64,000 nucleotides of DNA from Rhizobium sp. BK316 (GTDB lineage: Bacteria; Pseudomonadota; Alphaproteobacteria; Rhizobiales; Rhizobiaceae). The stretch spans positions 657,309 through 721,308 of the forward strand of contig NZ_JACHZR010000001.1 in NCBI RefSeq assembly GCF_014193695.1. The letters are read 5' to 3'. How positions within the stretch are numbered: position 1 is the first letter of the stretch; every line of letters starts with the position of its first letter. Position numbers and translations under genes: made by a program. Shown piece after piece: positions 55,245 to 64,000 of the stretch. The notes beneath the pieces were generated by a model. That model was given only the letters and a program-made list of their open reading frames with translations, did no database searches and was not told where the DNA came from.

Positions 55245-56108
55245 ATGATAAAACGCAAGTCACCCTATCCCTACTGGTTCGTCCTGCCGGCGGCGGTGAT
55301 ATTCACCGTCCTCTTTCTGGCTCCGACGGTCGCCTCCTTCTGGTTCAGCCTCACGCGCTGGGACCTGTTCACCACGCAGTTCATCGGCCTGGAAAACTAC
55401 CGGCAATTCTTCCGCGAACCCTTCCTGATCCAGGGCCTGGTCAACACCGTCATCTATGCGGTGCTGACCTCAGGCACGAAAACTGTTCTCGGTCTCCTGC
55501 TCGCAGTACTGTTGACCTCCGGCCTCTGGGGACAAGGCCTGCTGCGCACCGTGATCTTCTTTCCGGTTCTGGTATCGACGATCGGTGTCGGCATCACCTT
55601 CTCGGTGCTCATGCATCCGACCCGCGGATTGATCAATGTGGCGCTCGCCGCCATCGGCATTCATGGCCCCGGCTGGCTGACCGATCCGGCACTCGCGCTC
55701 TATTCCATCGTCTTCGTCGACCTCTGGAAGGGTATCGGGCTTGCGACCGTGATCTATATCGCCGGGCTCGCATCGATCAGCCCCGACTATTATGAGGCCG
55801 CCCGCATCGATGGCGCGACCCGCACCCAGATGTTCTTCCGCGTGACCGTCCCGCTGGTCAAGCCCGCGACGGTGACGGTCGTGACGCTCTCGCTGATCGG
55901 CGGTCTCAGAAGCTTCGACCTGATCTGGGCAATGACACGCGGCGGCCCCGGTTTTTCCTCGGATGTGCTCGCAAGCGTCATCTACAAGCAGTACCAGGCG
56001 GGCTTCTATGGCCTCTCGACGGCCGGCAATGTCATCCTCTTCCTGCTCATCGGCCTCATTGTCCTGCCGCTGACGGCCTGGTTCAATCGCAAGGAGGTGG
56101 ATCTATGA
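55245..56108 (+). CDS. sugar ABC transporter permease (MalF type)
   Basis: 287 residues and six membrane helices, starting YWFVLPAAVIFTVLFLAPTV. The EAA loop is YYEAARIDGATRTQMFFRVTVP. The last helix and RKEVDL tail overlap the next gene by four bases (ATGA). It pairs with the MalG-type subunit to form the membrane pore. Confidence 0.93.
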   Translation: MIKRKSPYPYWFVLPAAVIFTVLFLAPTVASFWFSLTRWDLFTTQFIGLENYRQFFREPFLIQGLVNTVIYAVLTSGTKTVLGLLLAVLLTSGLWGQGLLRTVIFFPVLVSTIGVGITFSVLMHPTRGLINVALAAIGIHGPGWLTDPALALYSIVFVDLWKGIGLATVIYIAGLASISPDYYEAARIDGATRTQMFFRVTVPLVKPATVTVVTLSLIGGLRSFDLIWAMTRGGPGFSSDVLASVIYKQYQAGFYGLSTAGNVILFLLIGLIVLPLTAWFNRKEVDL

Positions 56109-56929
56109 GCCGCCGCCAGCTCTATACCGGGATTGCGGCACTGGCCGCCTGTGGCGTGATCTTCGTGCTGCCTTTCCTCTTCATCTTCATCACGGCCGCC
56201 AAGACGAAACAGGATGCGGCAACGCTGAGATTCAGCTGGCCGGTCGAGTGGCAGCTCTGGCAGAATTTCATTGAGGTCGTGCAGACCCGCAACTACATGC
56301 TGCTGCTCGCCTACTTCAATTCGACCGTCATCACCGTGGCCGCCGTCACCCTGCTGGTGCTGTTCGGCGCCATGGTCGGCTATGTGCTGCAGCGCCGCCC
56401 CTCGCGCTGGAATACGGTCATCTACGGCTGCGTGCTCGCCGGCCTGATGATCCCGCCGGCCATCGTGCCGACCATCTGGGTGCTGCAACTGCTCGGCCTC
56501 TTCAAGACGCTGTCCGGCATGGTGCTGATCCAGGTCGCCTACGGCCTCGGCTTCACGGTTCTCCTGTTTCGCAGCTTCATCGCTACGATCCCGCGGGACC
56601 TCGACGAGGCTGCGATCATAGACGGGGCAAAACCATTCCAGATTTTCTTTCGCGTCATCCTGCCGCTTTTAAAGCCGGTCACCGTGACTGTCATCGTCGT
56701 CCAGTCGATCGCCATCTTCAACGATTTCACCAACCCGCTCTACTATCTGCCGGGCCGGGAAAACGTCACGGTGCAGCTGACGCTCTATAATTTCCAGGGA
56801 CAGTTCCAGACCCAGTTCAACCTGCTGTTCATGAACATCCTTCTGGTGACCATTCCACCCCTGATTATCTTCATCTTCTTCAACCGGCAGATCGTGGCAG
56901 GCATGACCGCCGGTGCAGTCAAGGGATAA
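56105..56929 (+). CDS. sugar ABC transporter permease (MalG type)
   Basis: 274 residues, six membrane helices (LYTGIAALAACGVIFVLPFL at the start). The EAA loop is LDEAAIIDGAKPFQIFFRVI, and the ending NRQIVAGMTAGAVKG is the classic MalG-type C-terminus. Three bases separate it from the ATPase gene. Confidence 0.93.
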   Translation: MSRRQLYTGIAALAACGVIFVLPFLFIFITAAKTKQDAATLRFSWPVEWQLWQNFIEVVQTRNYMLLLAYFNSTVITVAAVTLLVLFGAMVGYVLQRRPSRWNTVIYGCVLAGLMIPPAIVPTIWVLQLLGLFKTLSGMVLIQVAYGLGFTVLLFRSFIATIPRDLDEAAIIDGAKPFQIFFRVILPLLKPVTVTVIVVQSIAIFNDFTNPLYYLPGRENVTVQLTLYNFQGQFQTQFNLLFMNILLVTIPPLIIFIFFNRQIVAGMTAGAVKG

Positions 56930-56932
56930 GCC

Positions 56933-57913
56933 ATGACATCAGTTGTTCTTGAAAGTGTCCGCAAGAGCTTCGGCAGCCTGGAGGTGATGAAGGGCGTCGA
57001 TCTCACCGTCGACGCCGGCGAATTCTGCGTCTTCGTCGGCCCGTCCGGTTGCGGAAAATCGACGCTGCTGCGCATCATCTCCGGACTGGAGACACAGACG
57101 TCGGGCAAGGTCTTCATCGACAGCAAGGACGTCACTTATGCCGAGCCGTCCGAGCGCGGCATCGCCATGGTCTTCCAATCCTATGCACTTTATCCGCATC
57201 TGACTGTCGCAGAAAACATCGGCTTCGGCCTGTCGCTTGCCAGGCGACCGAAAGCGGAGATCGCCGAACGGGTAAAGCAGACAGCCGATATCCTGCAGCT
57301 CTCGCATCTGCTCGATCGCAAGCCGAAGGCACTCTCCGGTGGTCAACGTCAGCGCGTCGCAATCGGCCGGGCGATCATCCGCAATCCGAAAGTCTTCCTG
57401 TTCGACGAGCCGTTGTCGAACCTCGATGCGTCGCTGCGCTCGCAGATGCGCATCGAGCTGACCGAGCTGCACGCCAAGCTCGGCGCCACCATGATCTATG
57501 TCACCCATGATCAGGTCGAGGCGATGACTATGGCCGACAAGATTGTCGTCCTGAACGGCGGACAGATCGAGCAGGTCGGAACACCGATGACGCTCTACAA
57601 CAATCCGGCCACTCCATTTGTCGCAGGTTTCATCGGTTCGCCGAAGATGAACCTGTTCGAGCAAGAGATTGCGGCGCGGGAAGGCTGCAAGACCTATGGC
57701 ATCCGCCCTGAACATGTCGTGCTCTCATCCACTGAGGGGAAATGGCAGGGCAAAGTGCGTCACATCGAGCGACTCGGTGCCGATACGGTGGTCTATCTCG
57801 ATGTGCCGGAATTGCAGACACTTGTCGTACGCACGAACGGCGACCGGCCGGTCAAGATCGGCGAGACGCAATTCGCCTCGCCACTCACCGGGAAGGAACA
57901 CAGGTTCTCCTGA
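56933..57913 (+). CDS. sugar ABC transporter ATPase (MsmK/UgpC type)
   Basis: 326 residues. Walker [11 protein letters not shown]-loop [12 protein letters not shown], signature [15 protein letters not shown], Walker [13 protein letters not shown] and switch His in YVTHDQVEAMTMAD. A TOBE-type C-terminal domain follows (GIRPEHVVLSSTEG, HIERLGADTVVYL), but it is about 35 residues shorter than that of the paralogue at 62465-63550. It is the last gene of the rhamnoside operon. Confidence 0.93.
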   Translation: MTSVVLESVRKSFGSLEVMKGVDLTVDAGEFCVFVGPSGCGKSTLLRIISGLETQTSGKVFIDSKDVTYAEPSERGIAMVFQSYALYPHLTVAENIGFGLSLARRPKAEIAERVKQTADILQLSHLLDRKPKALSGGQRQRVAIGRAIIRNPKVFLFDEPLSNLDASLRSQMRIELTELHAKLGATMIYVTHDQVEAMTMADKIVVLNGGQIEQVGTPMTLYNNPATPFVAGFIGSPKMNLFEQEIAAREGCKTYGIRPEHVVLSSTEGKWQGKVRHIERLGADTVVYLDVPELQTLVVRTNGDRPVKIGETQFASPLTGKEHRFS

Positions 57914-57916
57914 TCT

Positions 57917-58201
57917 CTATCGAACGATACGAAAGTCGTCCGGCACCTCATCGAGGTTTGCCGCCTCCGCCTTTACATCTGACACGGAGGAACCGGCAGG
58001 ACCGCTCCAGAAACGCTCGAGCATGGAGCCGGTGGCGCCTTGGGAGCCGATGATCAGCGCGCTGACCGAGCCGTCAGCCTCATTCCGCACCCAGCCCGTC
58101 AAGCCGAGTTGGAGGGCCTGGCCGCGGGTCCAGGCCCGGTAGCCGACGCCTTGCACCCCGCCGGTGATGCGCACACGAAAAGCATCCAGGGTGACGGTCA
58201 T
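57917..58201 (-). CDS. acyP: acylphosphatase
   Basis: Hydrolyses acyl phosphates. 94 residues. The phosphate-binding loop and catalytic Arg are in [16 protein letters not shown], and the catalytic Asn is in [18 protein letters not shown] lies before the ATG. It converges on the ABC operon with only three bases between the stops. Confidence 0.94.
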   Translation of the reverse strand: MTVTLDAFRVRITGGVQGVGYRAWTRGQALQLGLTGWVRNEADGSVSALIIGSQGATGSMLERFWSGPAGSSVSDVKAEAANLDEVPDDFRIVR

Positions 58202-58410
58202 TTGAAGTCCTCTCTGGCAACGAGATGAAGATGCCGCTGCTGGCCTTCATTGCAAGGGTCTTATTTCGACCAGCGGAAGACCCACGCATTCACGACGTCT
58301 TTTCATGAGGTATCTCTTGGCTCTTGGGCAGCCATGCTAGCGCCCGAGCAGAACTGATGCGATCCGCCTCCATGATCAAGGCCCGTTTTCGAAGACAAAC
58401 CAAGAGCGTC

Positions 58411-59319
58411 TCAACCAGCGGCAGAGAGAGTGCTGATCATCGAGCGCATATCCCGCCGGAAATCCGATGGCGACATGCCGGCAATATTCCGGAAGGATTT
58501 GTTGAAAGCACTGATGGAGCCGAAGCCGCTATCCATCGCAATTTGAAGAACATTCGCCCCTTCGCCCATGAGCTGCGCCTGGGCATGTGAAAGACGCAGC
58601 AGATTGATATACTTGCTGATCGTCATGCCCGTCGTCTTCTTGAACAGGTTCATCGCATATTTCGGATGAAGGTCGACCGCGCGAGCGATTTCGACGGTGT
58701 CGATATCCTGCAGGAAATTGCTTGCAATGAAATCGCACATACGCGCGACGCTGCGGGAAAGATGCGAATTGGGCTGCTCAAGTCCCTCGACGCCGGTGCC
58801 GGGCACCATCAGATATGATTCCAGGGCAATCCGTTCGATGCGCAGAAGTAATTCATCGACGGCGTGCTGCGTCTTCCTGACATCATTGGATTTCGCATAG
58901 TCATACCAGCGGGGGAAATTTGCCTCATCCGCCGCATCGGTCGCCGATGTCAGCAGAATTTCTCCCTTCATCAGACGTGTGCCTATGGTCGGAGGCAGGC
59001 GCATTCTGAAGAAGTAGACGAGCGGCAGATGCGCGCCCGCATACAGGGAATCATCCGAGGAGTCGTCCATCTGATGCGGCTGCCCTCCCCAGAAAAGGCA
59101 CATCTGGCCGGCTTTGAGGGTAATATCATGGTCGTTCATCCGGTAGTGGACGCTGCCACGCATGATGTAATTGACCTCGACCTGAGCATGCCAGTGCGGC
59201 ATCGCCATGACCGGCGGATGGGCATAAAACACCTGCAGCGCCATCGGCATGCCTTCAATGGTGCTGGCACCAGGCTGATAAACAGGTTTGCCGACGACCT
59301 TACTTTCCGCCAATTCCAT
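58411..59319 (-). CDS. AraC-family regulator with N-terminal cupin domain
   Basis: 302 residues. A cupin sensor comes first (MPHWHAQVEVNYIMRGSVHY, GQMCLFWGGQPHQMDD), then two helix-turn-helix units (DTVEIARAVDLHPKYAMNLF and NVLQIAMDSGFGSISAFNKS) and the ending GMSPSDFRRDMR. It resembles MelR-like regulators of sugar utilisation. It is divergent from the second sugar ABC operon, 85 bases away, which it should activate in response to a sugar. Confidence 0.92.
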   Translation of the reverse strand: MELAESKVVGKPVYQPGASTIEGMPMALQVFYAHPPVMAMPHWHAQVEVNYIMRGSVHYRMNDHDITLKAGQMCLFWGGQPHQMDDSSDDSLYAGAHLPLVYFFRMRLPPTIGTRLMKGEILLTSATDAADEANFPRWYDYAKSNDVRKTQHAVDELLLRIERIALESYLMVPGTGVEGLEQPNSHLSRSVARMCDFIASNFLQDIDTVEIARAVDLHPKYAMNLFKKTTGMTISKYINLLRLSHAQAQLMGEGANVLQIAMDSGFGSISAFNKSFRNIAGMSPSDFRRDMRSMISTLSAAG

Positions 59320-59404
59320 ATTCCCTTTTTATGAGACAGCCGTTCCCGCCGCGCTAAATTAGCCACGTTCGCTCAGCGACGGCAATTGAAAAGGGAGGAT
59401 TTTC

Positions 59405-60679
59405 ATGCGCTCTAAACTCATCACGGCAACGACAGCGCTTGTGCTGCTTGCATCCGGATCCGCCTATGCGCAATCCGCTACGCTTACCATCTGGAGCTGG
59501 AACGTCGCAGCTTCCGCTCTCAAATCGACGATCGAAGGCTTCAACAAGCAGTTTCCCGACATCAAGGTCGATGTCCAGGATCTCGGCAACCAGCAGGTCT
59601 TCGACAAGACGCTTGCCGCCTGCGCCGCCGGCGGTGACGGCCTTCCCGATATCGTGACGATCGAGAATTTCGAGGCGGAGATCTTCTGGAGCCGCTTCCC
59701 GGATTGCTTCGCCAATCTGAAGGACCTCGGCTACACCACCGACATGCAGGCGAAATTCCCGGAGTTCAAACGCACCGAGCTTGAAATCGGTGATGTCGCC
59801 TATGCCATGCCCTGGGATTCCGGTCCGGTCACCGTCTTCTATCGCCGCGACTATTATGAAAAGGCTGGTGTGGATCCGAAGTCGATCGTGACCTGGGACG
59901 ATTTCATTGCCGCCGGCAAGAAGGTTTCGGCAGCCAATCCCGGCGTCGTGATGGGCCAGGCCGATTTCAACGGCGACAGCGAATGGTTCCGCATGCTCGC
60001 CAATGAACAGGGCTGCGGCTATTTCTCGACGGATGGCCAGTCGATCACCATCAATCAGCCCGCTTGTGTGCAGACGCTGGAAAAAGTGAAGGCGATGAAG
60101 GATGCCGGCACGCTGACGGCGGCAAACTGGGATGAGAAGATCTCCTCCAACACCGCCGGCAAGGTCGCAAGCCAGGTCTTCGGTGGCTGGTACGAAGGCA
60201 CGATCCGTTCCGGCTCTCCCGATCTGTCAGGCAAGTGGGGCGTCTACGCCATGCCCGGCATGAGCGCTGACAGCCCGCATGCGGCTAACCTCGGCGGCTC
60301 CTCGCTTGCCATCAATGCCAATTCACAGAACAAGGAAGCGGCCTTCAAATATCTGACCTATGCGCTCACCACCAATGAGGGTCAGGTCACCATGCTGAAG
60401 TCGTTCGGTCTCGTGCCGTCGCTGCTGTCGGCCGTTCAGGATCCCTTCGTCAACGAGCCGCAGCCCTATTGGGGCGGCCAGAAGATCTGGGCCGACATCC
60501 TCGCCACCCTGCCGAAGATCGTGCCGAGCCGCGGCACGGCCTTCCAGACGGATGCAGATGCCATCTACAAGACGACACAGACGAAATATTTCGCCGGCGG
60601 CTATCCCGATGCGAAGACGGCTCTCGACGATGCCGCCAAGCAGATCGCGTCGGCGACGGGTCTTCCGATCGCACAATGA
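59405..60679 (+). CDS. family 1 sugar-binding protein of the second sugar ABC transporter
   Basis: 424 residues with a signal peptide (ITATTALVLLASGSAYA). It then reads TLTIWSWNVAASALKSTIEG, LPDIVTIENFEAEIFWSRF and YAMPWDSGPVTVFYRRDYYE, the lactose/arabinose-type pattern of family 1 receptors. GGGAGGA lies before the ATG. The ligand cannot be named; an oxidoreductase of the Gfo/Idh/MocA family ends the operon within view. Confidence 0.92.
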   Translation: MRSKLITATTALVLLASGSAYAQSATLTIWSWNVAASALKSTIEGFNKQFPDIKVDVQDLGNQQVFDKTLAACAAGGDGLPDIVTIENFEAEIFWSRFPDCFANLKDLGYTTDMQAKFPEFKRTELEIGDVAYAMPWDSGPVTVFYRRDYYEKAGVDPKSIVTWDDFIAAGKKVSAANPGVVMGQADFNGDSEWFRMLANEQGCGYFSTDGQSITINQPACVQTLEKVKAMKDAGTLTAANWDEKISSNTAGKVASQVFGGWYEGTIRSGSPDLSGKWGVYAMPGMSADSPHAANLGGSSLAINANSQNKEAAFKYLTYALTTNEGQVTMLKSFGLVPSLLSAVQDPFVNEPQPYWGGQKIWADILATLPKIVPSRGTAFQTDADAIYKTTQTKYFAGGYPDAKTALDDAAKQIASATGLPIAQ

Positions 60680-60684
60680 ATGGC

Positions 60685-60710
60685 AAGCCGGGCGCCAAAG
60701 CGCCCGGCTT
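60685..60710 (+). promoter_or_regulatory. intercistronic stem-loop after the binding-protein gene
   Basis: AAGCCGGGCGC, loop CAAA, GCGCCCGGCTT: a perfect 11-base, G+C-rich stem with a four-base loop, five bases after the binding-protein stop and 49 bases before the permease ATG. It is very stable and lacks a T-run, so partial termination or mRNA protection is more likely than full termination. Confidence 0.75.
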
Positions 60711-60759
60711 CGCCCGCCACGGGAGGTGGCTGGCACATTCGTTTCGGTAAGGAGGTACC

Positions 60760-61620
60760 ATGCCGATCAGAAACCGGAGCGCCTATGCGTTCCTTGCACC
60801 CTATCTTCTGGTCTTTGCCGCCTTCTGGGTCTGGCCGATCATCAATTCGTTCCTGATTTCCTTCCAGAACACGCGCATCAATCCGTGGAAATTCAGCCTG
60901 CAGGCCAATTGGGGGCGCCTCTTCGGCGACCCGGCCTTCTATAACGCCCTTAATAATACGCTCATCATCCTGGTCATCCAGGTCCCCGTCATGATCACGC
61001 TTGCGACCGTCATGGCGGTACTGCTGAACTCGCCGCTCCTGAAAGCGCGCGCCTTGTTCCGCTTTGCCTTCTTCGCGCCTGTCGTCGTCGGGGAAGTCGC
61101 CTATGCGGCCGTCTTCCGCCTGATGTTCAATCTCGATTTCGGCATCATCAACAAGCTGATCGGCGCGGCCGGATTTGCGCCCGTATCCTGGTTCGACAAT
61201 GCCAACGCCGCCATGGTCGTCATCATCATCGCCGTCACCTGGCGGTGGGCGGGGTACAATGCCATCATCATCCTGGCCGGTCTGCAATCGATCCCAGAGG
61301 ACGTCTATGAGGCGGCAACACTCGACCGCGTCAGCAAGCTGCAGCAGTTCTTCCACATCACCCTGCCGCTGCTGAAACCGATCATTCTTTTCTGCGTGGT
61401 TCTGTCGGTCATCGGCACGATGCAGCTCTTCGCCGAACCCTTCCTGATCACCAATCGCGGTGGACCGGGCGGCGGCACGGAGACACTTGGCCTGCTTCTC
61501 TATCGCCAGGGCTTCACATCGCTGAACTTCGGCTATGCCTCGGCCATCGCCTATACGATGGCAGCGCTCGCAGTGGCCATCTCGCTCCTCAATCTCTGGG
61601 TCGGGAGGGATCCGAAATGA
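60760..61620 (+). CDS. sugar ABC transporter permease (MalF type)
   Basis: 286 residues, six membrane helices, beginning AYAFLAPYLLVFAAFWVWPI. The EAA loop is VYEAATLDRVSKLQQFFHIT. A strong ribosome site (AAGGAGG) sits before the ATG. It overlaps the next permease by four bases. Confidence 0.93.
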   Translation: MPIRNRSAYAFLAPYLLVFAAFWVWPIINSFLISFQNTRINPWKFSLQANWGRLFGDPAFYNALNNTLIILVIQVPVMITLATVMAVLLNSPLLKARALFRFAFFAPVVVGEVAYAAVFRLMFNLDFGIINKLIGAAGFAPVSWFDNANAAMVVIIIAVTWRWAGYNAIIILAGLQSIPEDVYEAATLDRVSKLQQFFHITLPLLKPIILFCVVLSVIGTMQLFAEPFLITNRGGPGGGTETLGLLLYRQGFTSLNFGYASAIAYTMAALAVAISLLNLWVGRDPK

Positions 61621-62453
61621 GATCCAAGTCGCAATCCCTTCTCATCCGCAAGATCGCCCTGCACGCTTTCCTGCTGCCGCTTGCAATCATCTGGCTCTTT
61701 CCACTCTGGATGATGTTCGTTTTCTCGACGATGCCGGATTACGGCATCTTCAGCCCGCAAATCGTTCTCTGGCCCTCGACCAATTTCGTCGCGAATTTCC
61801 AGAACCTGCAGGCAGACACCAACTTCATCGGCGCAATGGTGATCTCGATCGTCGTTGCCACGATCTATACCATTTTGTCTGTACTCCTGACGTCCATGGC
61901 CGGCTGGGCGCTCGCTCGCTATCGCTTCGTCGGCCGCTCTCTGGTCATCGCCATCATCCTCGGCACCATCACGCTTCCTTATTTCGTCGTCGTCATTCCG
62001 CAATTCATCATGGTGGCGCGCGAGTTCAAGCTTGCCAATACCTGGGTCGCGCTCATTGTGCCGCCGCTCTTCAATTCGCTCGGCGTGCTCTTCATGCGGC
62101 AATCCTTCTCCATGATGCCAAATGATCTTTTCGATGCGGCACGCGTCGAAGGCGTCAAGGAATGGCAGATTTTTCTGCGCATTGCCCTACCTCTCGCCCG
62201 GCCGACCATGGCGGCACTTGCGATCATCCTCTTCCTCGCCTCCTGGAACAATTACCTCTGGCCGCTGCTCATCAATTCGAAGCCGGGCATGATGACGGCT
62301 CCGGTGGCGCTCGGCGTTCTGATCGGCCTCACCAAGGTTTCCTGGGGCGGCATCATGGCGGGTGCGGTGCTTTTGACGGCACCGATCCTTGTCATCTTCG
62401 TGGCTCTACAGCGTCACTTCATCGCCGGCATTGCGGCCGGCGCAATCAAATAA
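61617..62453 (+). CDS. sugar ABC transporter permease (MalG type)
   Basis: 278 residues, six membrane helices ([20 protein letters not shown] first). The EAA loop is [20 protein letters not shown], and the tail [13 protein letters not shown] is typical of MalG-type subunits. The ATPase gene starts 11 bases after its stop. Confidence 0.93.
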   Translation: MRSKSQSLLIRKIALHAFLLPLAIIWLFPLWMMFVFSTMPDYGIFSPQIVLWPSTNFVANFQNLQADTNFIGAMVISIVVATIYTILSVLLTSMAGWALARYRFVGRSLVIAIILGTITLPYFVVVIPQFIMVAREFKLANTWVALIVPPLFNSLGVLFMRQSFSMMPNDLFDAARVEGVKEWQIFLRIALPLARPTMAALAIILFLASWNNYLWPLLINSKPGMMTAPVALGVLIGLTKVSWGGIMAGAVLLTAPILVIFVALQRHFIAGIAAGAIK

Positions 62454-62464
62454 TCGGGGAGCCC

Positions 62465-63550
62465 ATGGCAGAGCTTTCACTTAACAATATCGTCAAGCGC
62501 TACGGTGCATTCGAAATCATCCATGGCGCCAATCTGGACGTGAGGGACGGCGAGTTCGTCGTCTTCGTCGGTCCCTCCGGCTGCGGCAAGTCCACCCTCC
62601 TGCGCATGATTGCCGGTCTTGAAGACATCACCGGCGGTGAGTTGAAGATCGCCGGTCGCACCGTCAACGACGTTGAGCCGGCGGATCGCGGGATCGCCAT
62701 GGTCTTCCAGTCCTACGCGCTCTATCCGCATCTAACAGTCGAGGAGAACCTGAGTTTCGGCCTGCGCATGAACGGCAATCCGAAAGCCGATACCGAACGG
62801 CGCGTGCGTCATGTGGCCGAGATCCTGCAGATCACAGAACTGATGAAACGGCGGCCAAAACAGCTGTCCGGCGGCCAGCGGCAGCGCGTGGCGATCGGCC
62901 GGGCCATCGTACGCGAACCACAGGTCTTCCTGTTCGACGAACCACTCTCGAACCTCGACGCGGAACTGCGCGTGCAGATGCGCGTCGAAATCTCCAGGCT
63001 GCACAAGCAGCTCGGCACGACGATGATCTATGTCACGCACGACCAGACCGAGGCGATGACGCTTGCCGACAAGATCGTCGTTCTGCGGGCCGGCAATATC
63101 GAACAGATCGGTGCGCCGCTGGACCTTTACGACGATCCGGCCAATCAGTTCGTCGCCGGCTTCGTCGGTTCGCCGAAAATGAATTTCCTCGAGGCCGAGG
63201 TGGCAGGTGTGCAGGCAGGTAAAGCAACGGTCGTGCTCACCGGCGACAAGACGGTTCGGCTGGAGGTACCGCTTGCAGACTCGTCCGTAACATCAGGCGC
63301 GGCGGTAACACTCGGCATCCGGCCCGAGCATTTCGGCGAGGCGGGCCAGGGCGAAGCGGATCTGACGGTTGCCGTCGACGTCGCAGAGCACCTCGGCAAT
63401 ACCAGCTACATCTATGCGAACTTCGGCGGCGAGCAGCTCATCATCGAGCAACCGGAATCCCGCAGCCTTGGTAAGACCGAGACGCTGACGGTGTCGCTGC
63501 CCACCACCCGCACCTTTCTGTTCGATGCCGCCGGCAAGCGGCTTCGCTAA
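62465..63550 (+). CDS. sugar ABC transporter ATPase (MsmK/UgpC type)
   Basis: 361 residues, the normal length. Walker [10 protein letters not shown], signature [15 protein letters not shown], Walker [13 protein letters not shown] and [14 protein letters not shown], then a complete TOBE/OB region ([31 protein letters not shown]). The start at 62465 ([17 protein letters not shown]) is the family's normal start and has GGGGAGC before it. Confidence 0.94.
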   Translation: MAELSLNNIVKRYGAFEIIHGANLDVRDGEFVVFVGPSGCGKSTLLRMIAGLEDITGGELKIAGRTVNDVEPADRGIAMVFQSYALYPHLTVEENLSFGLRMNGNPKADTERRVRHVAEILQITELMKRRPKQLSGGQRQRVAIGRAIVREPQVFLFDEPLSNLDAELRVQMRVEISRLHKQLGTTMIYVTHDQTEAMTLADKIVVLRAGNIEQIGAPLDLYDDPANQFVAGFVGSPKMNFLEAEVAGVQAGKATVVLTGDKTVRLEVPLADSSVTSGAAVTLGIRPEHFGEAGQGEADLTVAVDVAEHLGNTSYIYANFGGEQLIIEQPESRSLGKTETLTVSLPTTRTFLFDAAGKRLR

Positions 63551-63585
63551 CCCATCCCAGGACTGAAAGACGAAAGAGGATAGTC

Positions 63586-64000
63586 ATGACTTCAGATAAT
63601 CCAATCCGCTGGGGCATCATCGGCCCCGGCACCATCGCCCGCACCTTTGCCGATGGCGTTGCGCATTCGCGCACCGGCAAGCTGGTTGCGATCGCCACCC
63701 GCAATCCCGACAAACCGGGTCTTGCCGATGGCTTCCCGGGTGCACGCATCGTCAACGGCTATGAAGCGCTGCTGACCGACAACGAGGTCGATGCGATCTA
63801 TATCGCCACCCCGCATACCGGCCACGCTGAATGGGCCATCAAGGCGATCCGCGCCGGCAAGCATGTGCTGGTCGAAAAGCCGATCGCGCTCTCCGCCTAT
63901 GATGCCGAGGCGATCTACCACGAGGCGAAGAAGGCCGGCGTCTTTGCCGGCGAAGCCTTCATGTATCGTGTGCATCCGCAGACGGAAAAGCTGATCGAGC
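63586..64000 (+). CDS. Gfo/Idh/MocA-family oxidoreductase (3' end outside window)
   Basis: The first 138 residues of an NAD(P)-dependent sugar or cyclitol dehydrogenase. The Rossmann loop is GIIGPGTIAR near residue 10, followed by YIATPHTGHAEWAI, the conserved VEKPIAL at residues 96-102 with the catalytic-site Lys98, and EAFMYRVHPQ. AAAGAGGA precedes the ATG. It follows the second sugar transporter by 35 bases and probably oxidises the imported sugar. Confidence 0.92.
   Translation, partial: MTSDNPIRWGIIGPGTIARTFADGVAHSRTGKLVAIATRNPDKPGLADGFPGARIVNGYEALLTDNEVDAIYIATPHTGHAEWAIKAIRAGKHVLVEKPIALSAYDAEAIYHEAKKAGVFAGEAFMYRVHPQTEKLIE

Noticed and set aside
1..64000. CRISPR arrays, tRNA or rRNA genes, intact insertion sequences
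   Set aside because: No regularly spaced repeats, no tRNA arm patterns and no transposase reading frames were seen by eye in either strand. A covariance-model scan would be decisive.

Overview
The window looks like a chromosome or chromid segment of a member of the Rhizobiaceae (Rhizobium/Agrobacterium type). The reasons are a full-length cyclic beta-1,2-glucan synthase (ndvB/chvB type), many binding-protein-dependent ABC transporters for sugars and peptides, several small proteins of rhizobial style, class III cyclases without membrane segments, and a base composition near 60% G+C. I name no species, because nothing in the sequence fixes one. No rRNA, tRNA, CRISPR array, intact transposase or replication origin was seen.

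Layout. (1) 1-3.9 kb: end of a urea carboxylase gene followed by allophanate hydrolase, the two-enzyme ATP-dependent urea degradation route, then an opposing class III adenylate cyclase and a small unknown protein. (2) 5.6-13.9 kb, minus strand: a seven-gene operon with a peptide-type ABC transporter (binding protein, two permeases, fused double ATPase), a COG3964-type amidohydrolase, a Rid-family protein and a SelA-like PLP enzyme. It probably imports and degrades an N-acylated or amino-acid-like compound. (3) 13.9-18.3 kb: an island of lower G+C, made of relics (two SDR fragments, a possible GH15 fragment) around an intact three-gene unit that encodes a tiny secreted two-cysteine peptide, a one-span membrane protein and a secreted protein of unknown family. 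(4) 18.3-27.5 kb: a glycan-assembly and export operon with a UDP-sugar epimerase/decarboxylase-like enzyme, three glycosyltransferases, an ABC exporter, and a 1003-residue protein that joins a glycosyltransferase, a NodS-like methyltransferase and a NodB-like deacetylase. (5) 27.5-41.1 kb: housekeeping and accessory genes (two EamA transporters, ROK, AraC, HxlR and Lrp-type regulators, GH20 hexosaminidase, GNAT, DUF2000, cytochrome c, SRPBCC, a second cyclase); the Lrp gene is frameshifted. (6) 41.2-49.7 kb: cyclic glucan synthase on the minus strand. (7) 50-57.9 kb: a relic of a flavohemoglobin-type reductase, then a LacI regulator divergent from an alpha-L-rhamnosidase and a complete sugar ABC transporter. 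(8) 57.9-64 kb: acylphosphatase, an AraC regulator, and a second sugar ABC transporter followed by a Gfo/Idh/MocA oxidoreductase that runs off the window.

The themes are carbon and nitrogen scavenging through ABC transporters with dedicated regulators and degradative enzymes, and production of surface or secreted glycans. Each of the three binding-protein genes is separated from its first permease gene by an unrelated but clear stem-loop, a design that normally raises binding-protein mRNA relative to the membrane subunits. The most novel-looking items are the glycosyltransferase/NodS-like/NodB-like fusion with its flanking export cluster, and the secreted-peptide island.
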